64,000 nucleotides of DNA from an uncultured Mucispirillum sp. (lineage in GTDB: Bacteria > Chrysiogenota > Deferribacteres > Deferribacterales > Mucispirillaceae): the NCBI GenBank assembly GCA_944324495.1, contig CALUWN010000010.1, positions 1 through 64,000 on the forward strand. Direction: 5' to 3'. The notes under the pieces were generated by a model. That model was given only the letters and a program-made list of their open reading frames with translations. It did not search any database and was not told where the DNA came from. Below, piece by piece: positions 35,084 to 45,639 of this stretch (position 1 is its first letter; every line of letters starts with the position of its first letter). The translations under genes and the position numbers were made by a program.

Positions 35084-36280
35084 TTAGTGTTTGTGCCCAT
35101 GTTTTTCCAAGTTCGGTAAAACTGGAGTTAATTTTACAAGCACCATATATCCTAAAATTTCAATTGCTACAAACCCAACAGTAATTAAAAATTCTGCTAA
35201 ACTTGGGAAATACATATGGTATTCATCACCTGGGTTAAAACCTACGTTGTACACACCAATCCTGTACATTCCACCGCCAATTAATAAAAGCATACCTGTT
35301 AAGAAGATACCACTTTCACTTTTAGCATATCTGCAGAAAAGTATCATAAGTGATGGTATAAGCACTAAAAGTATTTCAAGCCAGAACCAAATTGACCTGC
35401 CAGTAAAAGCAAATGCGTTTGACCAGCCACCATTTAATGTTACAGCTATAACCCTGACAATTAACCAAAAGAATACTATAAATGGTATAACTTTTGATAA
35501 GTCAACTATTTCCTCTTCAAATGGTCTTTTTAAAAGCCTTGTAGAAAGTACTGTTTCAAAAGCAGCAATTGCAAAACCCATAATATAAGCATTGCTTAAA
35601 AATAACAGTGGTAATAAACCTGTCTGCCACATTGGGTCTAATTTATAACCCATAAGTACATAAAGAGTACCAAGTGAAGACTGGTGCATTGTTGGAAGTG
35701 TTGCACCAATTGCAACAATTACAAATAATGCTTTAGAAAATCTTTTTTCCCATTTTTTACCAAATTCTACAAGTTTTGGTGATTTATTTGCATCTTCATC
35801 TGCAAATTTTTCAAATACAGCAGGAAGATACTCAAGTATTAATACCACACAGTATGCCATAATACAAAGTGCAACTTCAAAAAGTGCAGAGTTTGGGTTC
35901 ATTCTGCTTGGTACAAAGAAACTATATGAGTTCCAATATCTACCAATATCCACCATAACAGATAAACCTGCTAAGCTGTAACCAAACATACTTGCAAGTA
36001 CAGCAGAGCGTACCATAGTGTGATATTTAAAATTATTCAATACATATACTGTAACTGCTAATACATAGCCACCGCAGGCAATAGCAGAACCAGTTGCCAC
36101 GTCATATGAGAGCCATATACCCCAAGGATATCCGTTGGAAAGGTTTGAAACAGCCCCAACACCAACTGCATATCTATAAGCTACAAGCCCCATACCAATA
36201 AGCACTACAAGTAATACCCCATAAAAAGCAGGAGTTAATATAGGTGCTCTATGAATTGCATATTCTCTTTGACTACTCAT
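35084..36280 (-). CDS. hybB: Hydrogenase membrane subunit, NrfD/HybB type
   Basis: 398 residues with about ten transmembrane helices and no haem-binding His pairs of the cytochrome-b kind, as in HybB/NrfD quinone-reactive subunits. It passes electrons from HybA into the menaquinone pool, probably with proton translocation. The start lies three bases after the hybA stop and the large-subunit gene follows 90 bp downstream. Confidence 0.95.
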   Translation of the reverse strand: MSSQREYAIHRAPILTPAFYGVLLVVLIGMGLVAYRYAVGVGAVSNLSNGYPWGIWLSYDVATGSAIACGGYVLAVTVYVLNNFKYHTMVRSAVLASMFGYSLAGLSVMVDIGRYWNSYSFFVPSRMNPNSALFEVALCIMAYCVVLILEYLPAVFEKFADEDANKSPKLVEFGKKWEKRFSKALFVIVAIGATLPTMHQSSLGTLYVLMGYKLDPMWQTGLLPLLFLSNAYIMGFAIAAFETVLSTRLLKRPFEEEIVDLSKVIPFIVFFWLIVRVIAVTLNGGWSNAFAFTGRSIWFWLEILLVLIPSLMILFCRYAKSESGIFLTGMLLLIGGGMYRIGVYNVGFNPGDEYHMYFPSLAEFLITVGFVAIEILGYMVLVKLTPVLPNLEKHGHKH

Positions 36281-36283
36281 ATT

Positions 36284-37384
36284 TTATGCCTCCCCATTTT
36301 TATGGTCTTGATTTTCTTTTTTATGCTCTTCTTCATGGTGTTTTTTATTGTTACGGTTAACAACAAAAGCTAATGTACCAAAAAGAGCAATAGGTGCTAT
36401 ACCATATTTATATATAGTATGCTGAATATTTTCAGATTTATAAGCAGTAGCTCTATCACCTATTTTATCAACTGGAAAATCAAGTCTTCTAAAATCTACA
36501 GCAGAAATAACAAGCTCACCTGTACCACCATAAACTTTTTCACCAAGTACAGATTCGCCTCTAGCTGTATCTTCATAGTATTTGTTTTCACCTTTTTCTT
36601 TTGACTGTTTTATACGGTCGTGAGCAAGTTTTAATAAATCTTCCCTTCTGCCATATAACACTGCACCAGTTGGGCATACTTTTGTACAAGCTGTACCTTT
36701 ATTTGGGTTATCTTTATATGTTGCATTACCATTAGCATCAATATCAAAATCATTTGATTTTGGGTTAATAGTAGAACGGCACATATCACATTTAGTGATT
36801 TTTGCGTTTGCCCTGTGCCAGTCAAAAGCAGGAATATTAAATGGGCAAGCCATTTGACAATAACGGCAGCCTATACACCTGTTTGGGTCATATGTAACAA
36901 CACCGTCATCTTTATCTTTTTCTAATGCATGTACTGGGCAGGCAGAAACGCAACCCGGTTTTTTACAATGCATACAGTTTTGTTTGATAAAGTGAGATTT
37001 GCCTTCATCATCAACATGTTTTTTAATGATAGTTCTCAGCCTGTAGTCAAGACCATTAACCACAATCCAAGGTTTATCTGGGCTAACTTTATCTTCATCT
37101 GCAATAACTGGAATAATATCATTTCTTTCAATAAAATTTAGCTCTTCAAGTGGAGTAGCTAAATTTTGCTCTCTTTCCATAAAGTTTGTTTTATAGCAAG
37201 CAACTACGCAAGCTTGACAGCCAACACATACAGTAGAATCATAAAATTTTACCATTGTGTCTTTAGCAAATGGAGCATTCTCATCCTCTGATGCTAAAGC
37301 AATAGATGGAGTAATTGTGATTGCACCGGCTGCTGCTACTGTCCCTGCTGCTGCCTTTAAAAAATCACGTCTATTTGTTTTCAT
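36284..37384 (-). CDS. hybA: Hydrogenase Fe-S electron-transfer subunit
   Basis: 366 residues starting at the ATG at 37384, which opens a Tat signal (N-R-R-D-F-L-K) and follows AGGAG; a longer in-frame start at 37456 would run through the end of hybO. Four ferredoxin-type Cys groups are visible: C-V-G-C-Q-A-C-V-V-A-C, C-M-H-C-K-K-P-G-C-V-S-A-C-P, C-I-G-C-R-Y-C-Q-M-A-C-P and a C-x2-C...C-x3-C-P group. A single hydrophobic helix near the C-terminus (around 325-345) anchors it to the membrane. It bridges HybO and HybB. Overlaps the hybO end by 14 bp. Confidence 0.95.
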   Translation of the reverse strand: MKTNRRDFLKAAAGTVAAAGAITITPSIALASEDENAPFAKDTMVKFYDSTVCVGCQACVVACYKTNFMEREQNLATPLEELNFIERNDIIPVIADEDKVSPDKPWIVVNGLDYRLRTIIKKHVDDEGKSHFIKQNCMHCKKPGCVSACPVHALEKDKDDGVVTYDPNRCIGCRYCQMACPFNIPAFDWHRANAKITKCDMCRSTINPKSNDFDIDANGNATYKDNPNKGTACTKVCPTGAVLYGRREDLLKLAHDRIKQSKEKGENKYYEDTARGESVLGEKVYGGTGELVISAVDFRRLDFPVDKIGDRATAYKSENIQHTIYKYGIAPIALFGTLAFVVNRNNKKHHEEEHKKENQDHKNGEA

Positions 37385-38543
37385 CCTTTGGCTCCTTAGG
37401 AAGTTTTCCTGCATACATTGCACCTGCACCAATTGCAGCACCGATAAGACCACCAACTACTGCAGCCTGAACTGCTGATGATTCTTTACCTTTACCTTCA
37501 GTTTCAGGTACGCTTGCATATGGTGTAACCGCTGGTTGAGCCACTTTTGCCAGTGAGAATAAACTATCTTTAAATAATACATTACCTTCAGTACAACCGA
37601 TACATGGGCAGCCATTACCTATTGGCCAAGCAGCACCGTCGTTAAAATGTATAATAGAGCAGTTTGCATAAGTCTCAGGACCTTTGCAACCCATATGGTA
37701 TAAACACCAGCCATTTTTATGGCCTTCATCACCAAATTCTCTAACAAATCTACCAGCATCAAAATGTGGTCTGCGTTCGCAGTGTTCATGTATTAATCTG
37801 CCATAAGCAAATGTAGGGCGGTGAGCCATTTCATCTTTAATGTCTAAATTTTTCTTAGGCGGTATTTTTGGTCCTTTTTCAGGAAGTTTATTAAATGTAG
37901 CAAAATATAATATAACGCTTAATACGTTGTATGGGTTAGGTGGGCAGCCAGGGATAGAAATGTATTTTGCATCTAAAGCATCTTTATCCCATTTCATATC
38001 ATCAACTAAAATATCTATTAAACCTTTAGCTTTAGTTGGGTTTGGTTCAATAGCAACAATACCACCAGTAGTAGCACAAGCACCAAGAGAAACAACAACC
38101 ATTGCTTTTTCTGCTGCATCTTTGAAAGATTGAAGTGCAGTTTTACCACCGATTTGGCAGCACACATCCATATCAGCAGTTGGGATAGAGCCCTCAACAA
38201 CTAAGATGTATTTACCAGCATGTTTTTCAATTGCATTATGAAGTGATTCTTCTGCTTGGTCACCAGAACCAGCCATTAAAGTTTCTTGATATTCAAGGTT
38301 AATAATATCAAGCACAACTTCAGCTATACTTGGGTGGTTAGCCCTTAAAAGAGCCTCAGAACAGCCTGTACACTCTTGAAAGTGGAGCCAGATAACTGGT
38401 GGACGATTGTCCTGATTTTCTGCTTGAGCAACAACTTTTTCAGCCATTGCAATAGGCAATCCCATGACAGCAGTTGCAGTAGAAACTGTCTTCATGAAAT
38501 CACGCCTGCTTATCCCTGCGGATAATAAACTACGTTCGATCAT
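37371..38543 (-). CDS. hybO: [NiFe] hydrogenase small subunit
   Basis: 390 residues with a twin-arginine signal (S-R-R-D-F-M-K), the proximal cluster motif E-C-T-G-C, G-A-C-A-T-T-G-G, G-C-P-P-N-P, and the medial and distal cluster region rich in Cys and His (residues about 235-310). A C-terminal membrane anchor helix is present. Fe-S clusters conduct electrons from the large subunit. It is the first gene of the operon; GGGGG six bases before the ATG is the ribosome binding site. Confidence 0.98.
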   Translation of the reverse strand: MIERSLLSAGISRRDFMKTVSTATAVMGLPIAMAEKVVAQAENQDNRPPVIWLHFQECTGCSEALLRANHPSIAEVVLDIINLEYQETLMAGSGDQAEESLHNAIEKHAGKYILVVEGSIPTADMDVCCQIGGKTALQSFKDAAEKAMVVVSLGACATTGGIVAIEPNPTKAKGLIDILVDDMKWDKDALDAKYISIPGCPPNPYNVLSVILYFATFNKLPEKGPKIPPKKNLDIKDEMAHRPTFAYGRLIHEHCERRPHFDAGRFVREFGDEGHKNGWCLYHMGCKGPETYANCSIIHFNDGAAWPIGNGCPCIGCTEGNVLFKDSLFSLAKVAQPAVTPYASVPETEGKGKESSAVQAAVVGGLIGAAIGAGAMYAGKLPKEPKDENK

Positions 38544-39035
38544 ACAAACCCCCTGGTGCTACACATCATCTGTGGTGCGTTTGCACATATTTATTTATAT
38601 TTATATATTCATATCATGGCGTACCATGTTAAATACTCTTTGCCAGTATAAGGTAAGTATATTTGATACTATTTAAGAACTATACTTTAATATCAGTTTT
38701 GGCACAATTCACACTGACATATTATATATATAACACACTTTTAAAAATAAAACAATAGATTTAATTATAATGCCTTAAAAAAAATTATTATTATCATTAT
38801 AAAGCTTATTCTTATAAACAATTGATAAATAAGGCTTTATAATCATATTAATTTAATATAATTTAATTTCATAGTTATATTTTACAAACAAATTAGATTA
38901 TTTATTATAAAAATTTTATATTTTTTCTTATAAAAGTTATGTTTTTTTAAATAAATTACTATAAAAAGATAGAATTTATCTTTTTAAGATTTAATTATCC
39001 TAATATTTACTAGACTATTTCATATATATACAAAA
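38544..39035. promoter_or_regulatory. Intergenic region upstream of the hydrogenase operon
   Basis: About 490 bp of AT-rich DNA without a gene. Near the operon start it contains CATGG-cgta-CCATG (38615-38628), a possible operator, and a TTGAT-n4-TTTAA element at 38663-38676 that only half resembles an FNR site. I see no convincing -24/-12 or -35/-10 pair. Confidence 0.3.
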
Positions 39036-39040
39036 AAATA

Positions 39041-39065
39041 TACTGCCTTAAAAAATAAGGCAGTA
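39041..39065 (-). terminator. Terminator of pyk
   Basis: TACTGCCTTA (39041-39050), five-base loop, TAAGGCAGTA (39056-39065). On the minus strand it is followed by a T run. Confidence 0.85.
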
Positions 39066-39073
39066 CTTAAATT

Positions 39074-40492
39074 TTATAGTTGTACTAACCTTAAAAGGCT
39101 TGTTGTACCTGTTTTTCCAAAAGGCATACCAGCTGTTACAATGATTGTATCACCAACTTCTGCTAACCCTGCTTCAATAGCTTTAATTTTAGCTGTTTCT
39201 ACTACTGAATCCATATCTGTCATTACTTCACTGTAAACTGCTTGTGCACCCCAGATTAAGCTCATCATAGAGCATACTCTCTCTTCAAATGTTAATACAA
39301 GCAACTCACATTCTGGTCTAAAACGTGATATGCAGTAAGGAGCAAGCCCTGTTTCAGAATAGCTTACAATTGCTTTTGCACCCACATCTTTTGCAAGCCA
39401 GCAGGCAGCTCTGCCTATTGCTAATGTAAATGAATGGCTGTTTCTAAAAAGCGAGCTGTCAAAATCAGGAGTGTGTTTGTTATGTTTTTCAGCAGCACGA
39501 GCAATACGGGCAAGAGTTTCTACTGCCACTTCAGGATAATCTCCGTTTGCTGTTTCATCAGAAAGCATTAAAGCATCTGTACCATCTATTACAGCATTGG
39601 CTACATCTGTTGTTTCCCCACGTGTTGGACGCTGTGCTTTTACCATACTTGCAAGCATTTGAGTTGCAGTAATTGTTATTCTGCCTGCTTTTTTAGCCTG
39701 AGCTATAATATATTTTTGCACATGTGGTATTTCTTCAAGCGGCATTTCCACACCTAAATCACCGCGGGCAACCATTACACCATTAACCACATCTAGTATT
39801 TCTTCTAAATTTGTAACAGCCTGAGGTTTTTCTATTTTTGCAATTAATAATGGCTTGTGGTCGCTTTTATCTATTATACTTTTTATTTCTTCCAAATCTT
39901 TTGCAGAGCGTACAAATGAAAGTGCTACAAAATCAAGCTTTTCTTCTAAAGCCATTTGTAAATCAAGCCTGTCTTTTTCGCTGAATGCTGGCACATGTAA
40001 ATCAGACTGTGGCATATTTACACCTTTTTTAGTATATGCTACTCCACCTGTTATTACTTCACAGATTACTTTTACACCGTCAATTCCTTTTACACGCAGT
40101 TCCATCATACCGTCTGCTAAAAGTATTCTTTCCTCAACCTGCACTTCTTCATGGAGTTTTGGATAATCTACAGGCAGCGCATTTTCACATTTTTCATTTG
40201 AAGAAGCAAGTGCAACATAATCGCCAACTATTAACCTTACTCCCTCTTCTGGAAGCTTTCCAAGGCGTATTTTTGGACCACATAAATCTTGTAAAAATCC
40301 GATTTTTACTCCCATTTCCTGAGCTATCTTTCTAACCATATTTATTGTCTGCCTGTGGCTTTCATGAGTTCCGTGAGAAAAATTAAGACGTGCTACATTC
40401 ATACCGTTTTCTATCATTTTTCTAATTGTACTTTCAGAATTAGAAGCAGGACCTATGGTACAGATTAACTTTGTTTTTGTTATTGCTTTCAT
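39074..40492 (-). CDS. pyk: Pyruvate kinase
   Basis: 472 residues. The ATG at 40492 is chosen for its GGAGAAG site; the in-frame ATG at 40522 adds ten residues and overlaps the preceding gene. Motifs: I-C-T-I-G-P-A-S, R-L-N-F-S-H-G, the catalytic-Lys/metal region A-K-I-E-K-P-Q-A, M-V-A-R-G-D-L-G-V-E and the signature T-A-T-Q-M-L. The C-terminal regulatory domain is present; no extra PEP-utiliser-like domain. It makes ATP and pyruvate in glycolysis. It lies at the end of an unusual run flhA - MORN protein - pyk. Confidence 0.98.
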   Translation of the reverse strand: MKAITKTKLICTIGPASNSESTIRKMIENGMNVARLNFSHGTHESHRQTINMVRKIAQEMGVKIGFLQDLCGPKIRLGKLPEEGVRLIVGDYVALASSNEKCENALPVDYPKLHEEVQVEERILLADGMMELRVKGIDGVKVICEVITGGVAYTKKGVNMPQSDLHVPAFSEKDRLDLQMALEEKLDFVALSFVRSAKDLEEIKSIIDKSDHKPLLIAKIEKPQAVTNLEEILDVVNGVMVARGDLGVEMPLEEIPHVQKYIIAQAKKAGRITITATQMLASMVKAQRPTRGETTDVANAVIDGTDALMLSDETANGDYPEVAVETLARIARAAEKHNKHTPDFDSSLFRNSHSFTLAIGRAACWLAKDVGAKAIVSYSETGLAPYCISRFRPECELLVLTFEERVCSMMSLIWGAQAVYSEVMTDMDSVVETAKIKAIEAGLAEVGDTIIVTAGMPFGKTGTTSLLRLVQL

Positions 40493-40508
40493 TAAAACTT
40501 CTCCATAA

Positions 40509-41408
40509 CTATTTATTATCACAATTTATTTGATATATACTGTAAAAATATCTTTGTAATTCTTCGGCTGTCATTACATGGCCATTCATACATTTACCTT
40601 TTATTATGTTATCATTATCAAAATCTATAACAGCGTATAGGGAGCCGTCTTTATTATATCTGTTTACTTTTCCATGGCGTAAATCATCTTTATAATCTAC
40701 GCTCATCATAAGATTTCCGTTATCATAATAAACCTTCATAACTCCATTTATTTTGCCTTTACTGTATGGTATAAAAAGTTCCACTTTACCATTTGGGTGG
40801 TATTCTATTTCATTGCCATCCCTTCTGCCCATATTATAATTTGTTGTAAGCGAAACTTTACCAGTATTAAAATATTTAGTTACTTTTCCATGTTTATAAT
40901 CATCTTTATAATGAAACACCGCTTTTAATGAGCCATCTATATAGTAATCTTTACGCACACCTTCTGCTTTATCATTTTTATATGTTATGGCACTATTTAG
41001 CTGGCCTGTTTCATAATATTCTTTTTCTATACCCTCTATTTTATCATTTACGTAAGGTGTTTCAAAAAATAATGCACCACTTGGATAATATCTTTTAGCC
41101 ATGCCCTGTTTTTTACTGTTTTTATATGGGGTCACACTTTCCACCACGTCTTCATAATAATAAAGATAAGCATTACCCTCTATTCTGCCGTTTTTAATGG
41201 GATAATATATAATTCTACCATCAATATTTTTAAAACAGGCTGTACCTTTTGTAGTGTTAGATATAAATACACCACCTTTTTGGAGTTTTGATATATCTTT
41301 TTTAGTTATTTCAAAATTGCACCTTTTATTTTGTGCATACGATATTCCATAAGGCAGCAAAAGAAAACCTAATAATAAAATGATTAATTTATGTGATTTA
41401 TTTATCAT
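40509..41408 (-). CDS. Exported MORN-repeat (YwqK-like) protein
   Basis: 299 residues: a signal peptide ending S-Y-A/Q near residue 25, then about eight repeats of 23-24 residues of the type G-x-x-x-x-Y-Y-x-x-G-x-L-x-x-x-x-x-Y-K-(D/N)-x-K-x-(E/H)-G. This is the MORN_2 pattern seen in proteins annotated as YwqK-family antitoxins. The periplasmic signal argues against a classical antitoxin role here. The start overlaps the flhA stop by 11 bp, so it is translated from the same mRNA. Confidence 0.85.
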   Translation of the reverse strand: MINKSHKLIILLLGFLLLPYGISYAQNKRCNFEITKKDISKLQKGGVFISNTTKGTACFKNIDGRIIYYPIKNGRIEGNAYLYYYEDVVESVTPYKNSKKQGMAKRYYPSGALFFETPYVNDKIEGIEKEYYETGQLNSAITYKNDKAEGVRKDYYIDGSLKAVFHYKDDYKHGKVTKYFNTGKVSLTTNYNMGRRDGNEIEYHPNGKVELFIPYSKGKINGVMKVYYDNGNLMMSVDYKDDLRHGKVNRYNKDGSLYAVIDFDNDNIIKGKCMNGHVMTAEELQRYFYSIYQINCDNK

Positions 41409-43518
41409 CTTTAATTAAAACTGTTCCTAAAGAATCTATCTGTACATTATCAGCAACTTCAGTATGTGCTATTATATTTAATGTTGGAGAATATTTTTCC
41501 ACAAAACGCCTCATAGCATACCTAATAGGTTGTGATACAAATAATACAGGAGGGATACCTTTTGAAGTTATTTCTTCCGTTTTTTCCATAAGCCCTGTTA
41601 AAATTTTCCTTGCAGTTGCTGGGTCAATAACAATTTCTTTACCTTCATCTGTCTGATGCATGCTTTTAATAATAAGCTGTTCAGCCTGCTGAGGAAGTGC
41701 AAATACATAAAGTTTGCCATCAGAAGCAAGCAGGCTTTCTGTTATCTGCTTACGAAGGGCAAAACGCACTTTTTCTGTTAAATACTCAATATCTTTATTC
41801 ATAGTGCCATAAGTGGCAAGAGTTTCTAAGATAGTCTGTAAGTTTCTTATAGATACTCTTTCTTTTAATAAATTTTGTAATACCCTGTTTAAAGTAGATA
41901 AATCTAAAATACCCGGTACAACATCATCAACAATTTTAGGGTGTTTTTCTTTTAATTTATCAAGCAGGTCTTGAGTTTCCTGTCTGCCTAAAAGTTCGTA
42001 TGAGTTTTTCTTAATTACTTCAGTTAAATGGGTAGCAATAATCGTAGCAGGGTCTACTATTGTATAGCCTGAAAGTTCTGCTTTTTCTTTTTCAACCTCA
42101 TCAACCCATTTAGCAGGCAGCCCAAAAGCTGGTTCTTTTGTAGGGATACCTTGAATATCATCCATTGGCCCTTCTGGATTCATTACCATATACCTATCAG
42201 GCATAACAGAGCCTTTTGCCGTACGTACACCACGCAAAAGTACCACATATTCATCAGCATCAAGCTGTAAATTATCTCTAATTCTTACAGGTGGCACAAT
42301 AAAACCCATTTCTAAAGCTATCTGACGCCTGATAGATTTAATCCTGTTTAAAAGCGTGCCACCTTTATCTGTATCAACCAGTGGAATAATGGCATAGCCA
42401 ATTTCTAATTCCATTGTATCCATTTCTAAAAGTTCTTTTACTTCTTCTTCCTCTGGTGCTGGTGGTTTTTCTTCACTGTTTTCTGCTTCTTCCTCTTCTT
42501 CTGCACTGCCACCTATTTTGACTTTCTTATGTATTAATACACCAAAACCGATTAAAATACCACCAACTATAATAAATGAAAGTTTCGGCATTCCCGGAAT
42601 AATTGCAAAGAAAATAAGAATACCGCCTGCAATAAATAATGTTTTTGGATTTGGAAAAAGTTGTTTTGCAAGCTGTTTTGAAAATGAACCTGCACTAGAA
42701 TCGTTTCCTGCCCTTGTTACAATAATACCTGCTGATGTAGATATAATAAGAGCTGGAATCTGACCAACTAAACCATCACCAATAGTTAATATAGTAAATA
42801 CGGAAGCAGCTTCACCAACAGGCATACCGTGCTGCAAAACACCTAAAGCAAGACCACCAATAATATTTATGGCAGTAATAATAAGGCCTGCAACAGCATC
42901 ACCACGTACAAACTTAGAAGCACCATCCATACTACCGTAGAAATCGGCCTCCCTTCTAACTTCATCCCTGCGTTTTCTTGCTTCGTCTTCATTTATAATA
43001 CCTGCATTTAAGTCTGCATCAATTGCCATTTGTTTACCAGGCATAGCATCCAATGTAAAACGTGCAGCAACCTCTGCAACCCTGCCAGAACCTTTAGTAA
43101 TAACCATAAAGTTGATTAAAACAAGAATAATAAATACAATAATACCAACAGCATAGTTACCACCTACTACAAACTGACCAAATGCTCGTATTATTTCACC
43201 TGCTGCATCAGGCCCTTCATGACCATGAAGTAATATGGTACGAGTGGTAGAAACGTTTAATGAAAGCCTAAAAAGTGTTGTAAAAAGCAAAATAAATGGA
43301 AATGATGAAAAATCCAGCGGCTTTTCTGCAAAAATAGATACAAGAAGTATAATAATACTTAAAGATATACTAATGGCTAAAAAAAAGTCTAAAATTATGG
43401 AAGGAACAGGTACAAATAATACTGCTAATATAAGCATAAAGCTAATAGGTAGCAATAAATCTGTCTGCTTTGTTAACTTCCTAAGTGCTGTTGATACTTT
43501 TGTTTTTGATTCTGCCAT
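41398..43518 (-). CDS. flhA: Flagellar export gate protein FlhA
   Basis: 706 residues: about eight N-terminal membrane helices with the FHIPEP-family segment (T-L-F-R-L-S-L-N-V-S-T-T-R), an acidic linker (E-E-E-E-A-E-N-S-E-E) near residue 345 and a large cytosolic domain ending at the family's usual place. It is the proton-driven export gate of the flagellar type III system. It is separated from flhB/fliR by two chemoreceptor genes, and a terminator just upstream suggests its own promoter. Confidence 0.98.
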   Translation of the reverse strand: MAESKTKVSTALRKLTKQTDLLLPISFMLILAVLFVPVPSIILDFFLAISISLSIIILLVSIFAEKPLDFSSFPFILLFTTLFRLSLNVSTTRTILLHGHEGPDAAGEIIRAFGQFVVGGNYAVGIIVFIILVLINFMVITKGSGRVAEVAARFTLDAMPGKQMAIDADLNAGIINEDEARKRRDEVRREADFYGSMDGASKFVRGDAVAGLIITAINIIGGLALGVLQHGMPVGEAASVFTILTIGDGLVGQIPALIISTSAGIIVTRAGNDSSAGSFSKQLAKQLFPNPKTLFIAGGILIFFAIIPGMPKLSFIIVGGILIGFGVLIHKKVKIGGSAEEEEEAENSEEKPPAPEEEEVKELLEMDTMELEIGYAIIPLVDTDKGGTLLNRIKSIRRQIALEMGFIVPPVRIRDNLQLDADEYVVLLRGVRTAKGSVMPDRYMVMNPEGPMDDIQGIPTKEPAFGLPAKWVDEVEKEKAELSGYTIVDPATIIATHLTEVIKKNSYELLGRQETQDLLDKLKEKHPKIVDDVVPGILDLSTLNRVLQNLLKERVSIRNLQTILETLATYGTMNKDIEYLTEKVRFALRKQITESLLASDGKLYVFALPQQAEQLIIKSMHQTDEGKEIVIDPATARKILTGLMEKTEEITSKGIPPVLFVSQPIRYAMRRFVEKYSPTLNIIAHTEVADNVQIDSLGTVLIKDDK

Positions 43519-43570
43519 AAAATACCTTACAATATATTTATACCATATTAACTTACTACTATTTTAATTA

Positions 43571-43610
43571 AAAAGCTATAAAAAATTATAATTTATTTTT
43601 TACAGCTTTT
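43571..43610 (-). terminator. Terminator between chemoreceptor and flhA
   Basis: AAAAGCTATAAAAAA and a complementary TTTTTTACAGCTTTT arm form an imperfect AT-rich stem; Ts follow on the minus strand. Confidence 0.55.
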
Positions 43611-43633
43611 TAACACATCAGTCAAAAATATAT

Positions 43634-45538
43634 TTATATTTTAAACTGTCCTATTAGTGACTGCAAGTCTTCTGCCATTTTTTGAGTATGAATAATAGTA
43701 TTATTTACTTCATTAACAGAAATATTGCTTTCTTCTATACCTGAAGAAATATTTTGCACACTGTATGCTGCCTCTTGAATTTTTGAGCTTTGGGTTTCAA
43801 TAGAGCTTGTAACAGGTGCCATATTGCTTGAAAGTGCTGCTACATGACCTATGGCTTTACTAATACCCTCAGTTACCTGCTTAATATTAGATGAACCTAA
43901 ATGGACACTTTGGATAGATTCACTCATAGCATTATTTGCTGCATCTGCCTCTTTTTGTAATTCTTTAGTAATATTTTCTATCTCACCAGTTGCTTTTTGA
44001 GTATTTTCTGCTAATTTTCTAACCTCATCTGCAACAACCGCAAATCCTCTGCCAGCTTCGCCTGCTCTTGCTGCTTCAATAGCTGCATTTAGTGCAAGCA
44101 GGTTTGTCTGGTCTGCAATATCATTAATAGACTGCAATATGCCGCCAATCTGAGAAGCACTTTGAGAAAGTTTTTGTATTTTTTCTGAAAGTATTTGTGT
44201 TTTATTTTCAATGGCGTCCATATCACAGCTAATATTAGTTAATTTTTTTGTTTCGTTATTTGTATAATCAACTGTTTTTTCAAGGGATGTTGTACCCTCT
44301 ACAATTACATTTTTTGTGTTAGATGATATTTCATTAATATGGTTAATACCAACAACCATAGTAGAAAGCTGGCTTGACTGGTTTTGAAATGTAGATGATA
44401 ACTGGTTCATTATTGTTACAAGCTGATTATTAGCTGATACCACTTCATCAACAGAATAGCTCACCTTAGTAACAATATCTTTAATATTTTTAATAAATAT
44501 ATTAACTGCTTTCGTTATTTCACCCAGCTCATCATTTGATTTTACATCAATTACCATACTTAAATCTCTTGAAGCAGCTGCCTGACTTATTTGATTTTTT
44601 AAATGTTTTAGTTTATTTAAAGGTATACCAACTGCAAACATAATAAAAATATTTGCTAAAACAAGCAGTATTATGCCAAACACTATGCTTCGTGCTGCAA
44701 TAGATTTAACATAAGCTAACGCTGCATCCTCACTTTCTGCATATATTACATAAAAATGATAATTATCAATTTTTTTTACTACACCAGTTCTATCTTTCCC
44801 ATTTGGGCCAACATATGATATATGGTCAGTATCAGCCATAATACCTTTTTTCACATCATTAATAAATGATACCATATTATCAGAAAAAGCCTGATTTACA
44901 TTTTTCATAAGCAGTTTTTTTTCTAATGTGGCAGTGATTATATTATTTTCATTAATAATATGAAACCTGCCATCTAATTTTTGGTTTGTAAAAGTAGTAA
45001 ATATATCATCAAAATTAAATTCAAACACAAAACTTAATACACCCTTTTCTCCATTTGATAGTGTAACAGGATAAATCATCTCCATAAAAGGTGTGGTATT
45101 ATCCTGCTTAGTGAATATATCAGCTATATATATATTATTACCACTTATAACATTTTTTACTACATCTTGACTAATACTGTATTGAAAACCAGCTTTTGAA
45201 TTTATAATATTTAAACCATTTTCAAAACTTAAAGCAGCAGCTTTAAACTTCAATTCTTCAGACTGGCTTTCCAAAAATTTATCTAACCTTTCTTTCACTT
45301 CATCTTTACTTAAATTATTTAAAGATAAAGCAAATGTTTCAAGCATATACTTGTAAATATCAAGCTTATTATGAGCAGCTGTTGATACGCTGCGAATAAT
45401 GTTTGTCTGAGAATATTTGTGGTTTTCTAAAGCATAGTTATAAGTGCTTAAATAGTTATTAAGAATAATGATAACTATACTGACAGATAAGACAATAGAT
45501 GAAAAAATCAATAATTTTAATTTTAAAGAAAACTTCAT
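43634..45538 (-). CDS. Cache-type methyl-accepting chemotaxis protein
   Basis: 634 residues from the ATG at 45538; a GTG at 45550 is also in frame but touches the AGGAG. Membrane helices lie at about 8-28 and 285-305 with a dCache-like periplasmic domain between them, then HAMP and an MCP signalling domain with [21 protein letters not shown]. It ends in L-I-G-Q-F-K-I with no CheR-binding pentapeptide. It is a paralogue of the next receptor upstream, and both sit inside a flagellar gene group. Confidence 0.95.
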   Translation of the reverse strand: MKFSLKLKLLIFSSIVLSVSIVIIILNNYLSTYNYALENHKYSQTNIIRSVSTAAHNKLDIYKYMLETFALSLNNLSKDEVKERLDKFLESQSEELKFKAAALSFENGLNIINSKAGFQYSISQDVVKNVISGNNIYIADIFTKQDNTTPFMEMIYPVTLSNGEKGVLSFVFEFNFDDIFTTFTNQKLDGRFHIINENNIITATLEKKLLMKNVNQAFSDNMVSFINDVKKGIMADTDHISYVGPNGKDRTGVVKKIDNYHFYVIYAESEDAALAYVKSIAARSIVFGIILLVLANIFIMFAVGIPLNKLKHLKNQISQAAASRDLSMVIDVKSNDELGEITKAVNIFIKNIKDIVTKVSYSVDEVVSANNQLVTIMNQLSSTFQNQSSQLSTMVVGINHINEISSNTKNVIVEGTTSLEKTVDYTNNETKKLTNISCDMDAIENKTQILSEKIQKLSQSASQIGGILQSINDIADQTNLLALNAAIEAARAGEAGRGFAVVADEVRKLAENTQKATGEIENITKELQKEADAANNAMSESIQSVHLGSSNIKQVTEGISKAIGHVAALSSNMAPVTSSIETQSSKIQEAAYSVQNISSGIEESNISVNEVNNTIIHTQKMAEDLQSLIGQFKI

Positions 45539-45585
45539 TGTTAATTTCACTCCTAATCATAACCTTTTTTGATAAAATATAAAGA

Positions 45586-45619
45586 AAAAAGCCCTAAACT
45601 ATACAGCTTAGGGCTTTTT
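45586..45619 (-). terminator. Terminator between the two chemoreceptor genes
   Basis: AAAAAGCCCTAA (45586-45597) and TTAGGGCTTTTT (45608-45619) form a strong stem with flanking A/T runs. Confidence 0.9.
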
Positions 45620-45639
45620 ATGTCAATAAAAAATTATTT

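Noticed and set aside
38615-38676. FNR or sigma-54 sites upstream of hybO
   Set aside because: The TTGAT-n4-TTTAA element is only half conserved and no GG-n10-GC pair was found at the right spacing, so no regulator is named.
38544-39035. Additional genes or RNAs in the long gap between pyk and hybO
   Set aside because: Only an extremely AT-rich stretch and small ATG-less frames are present.
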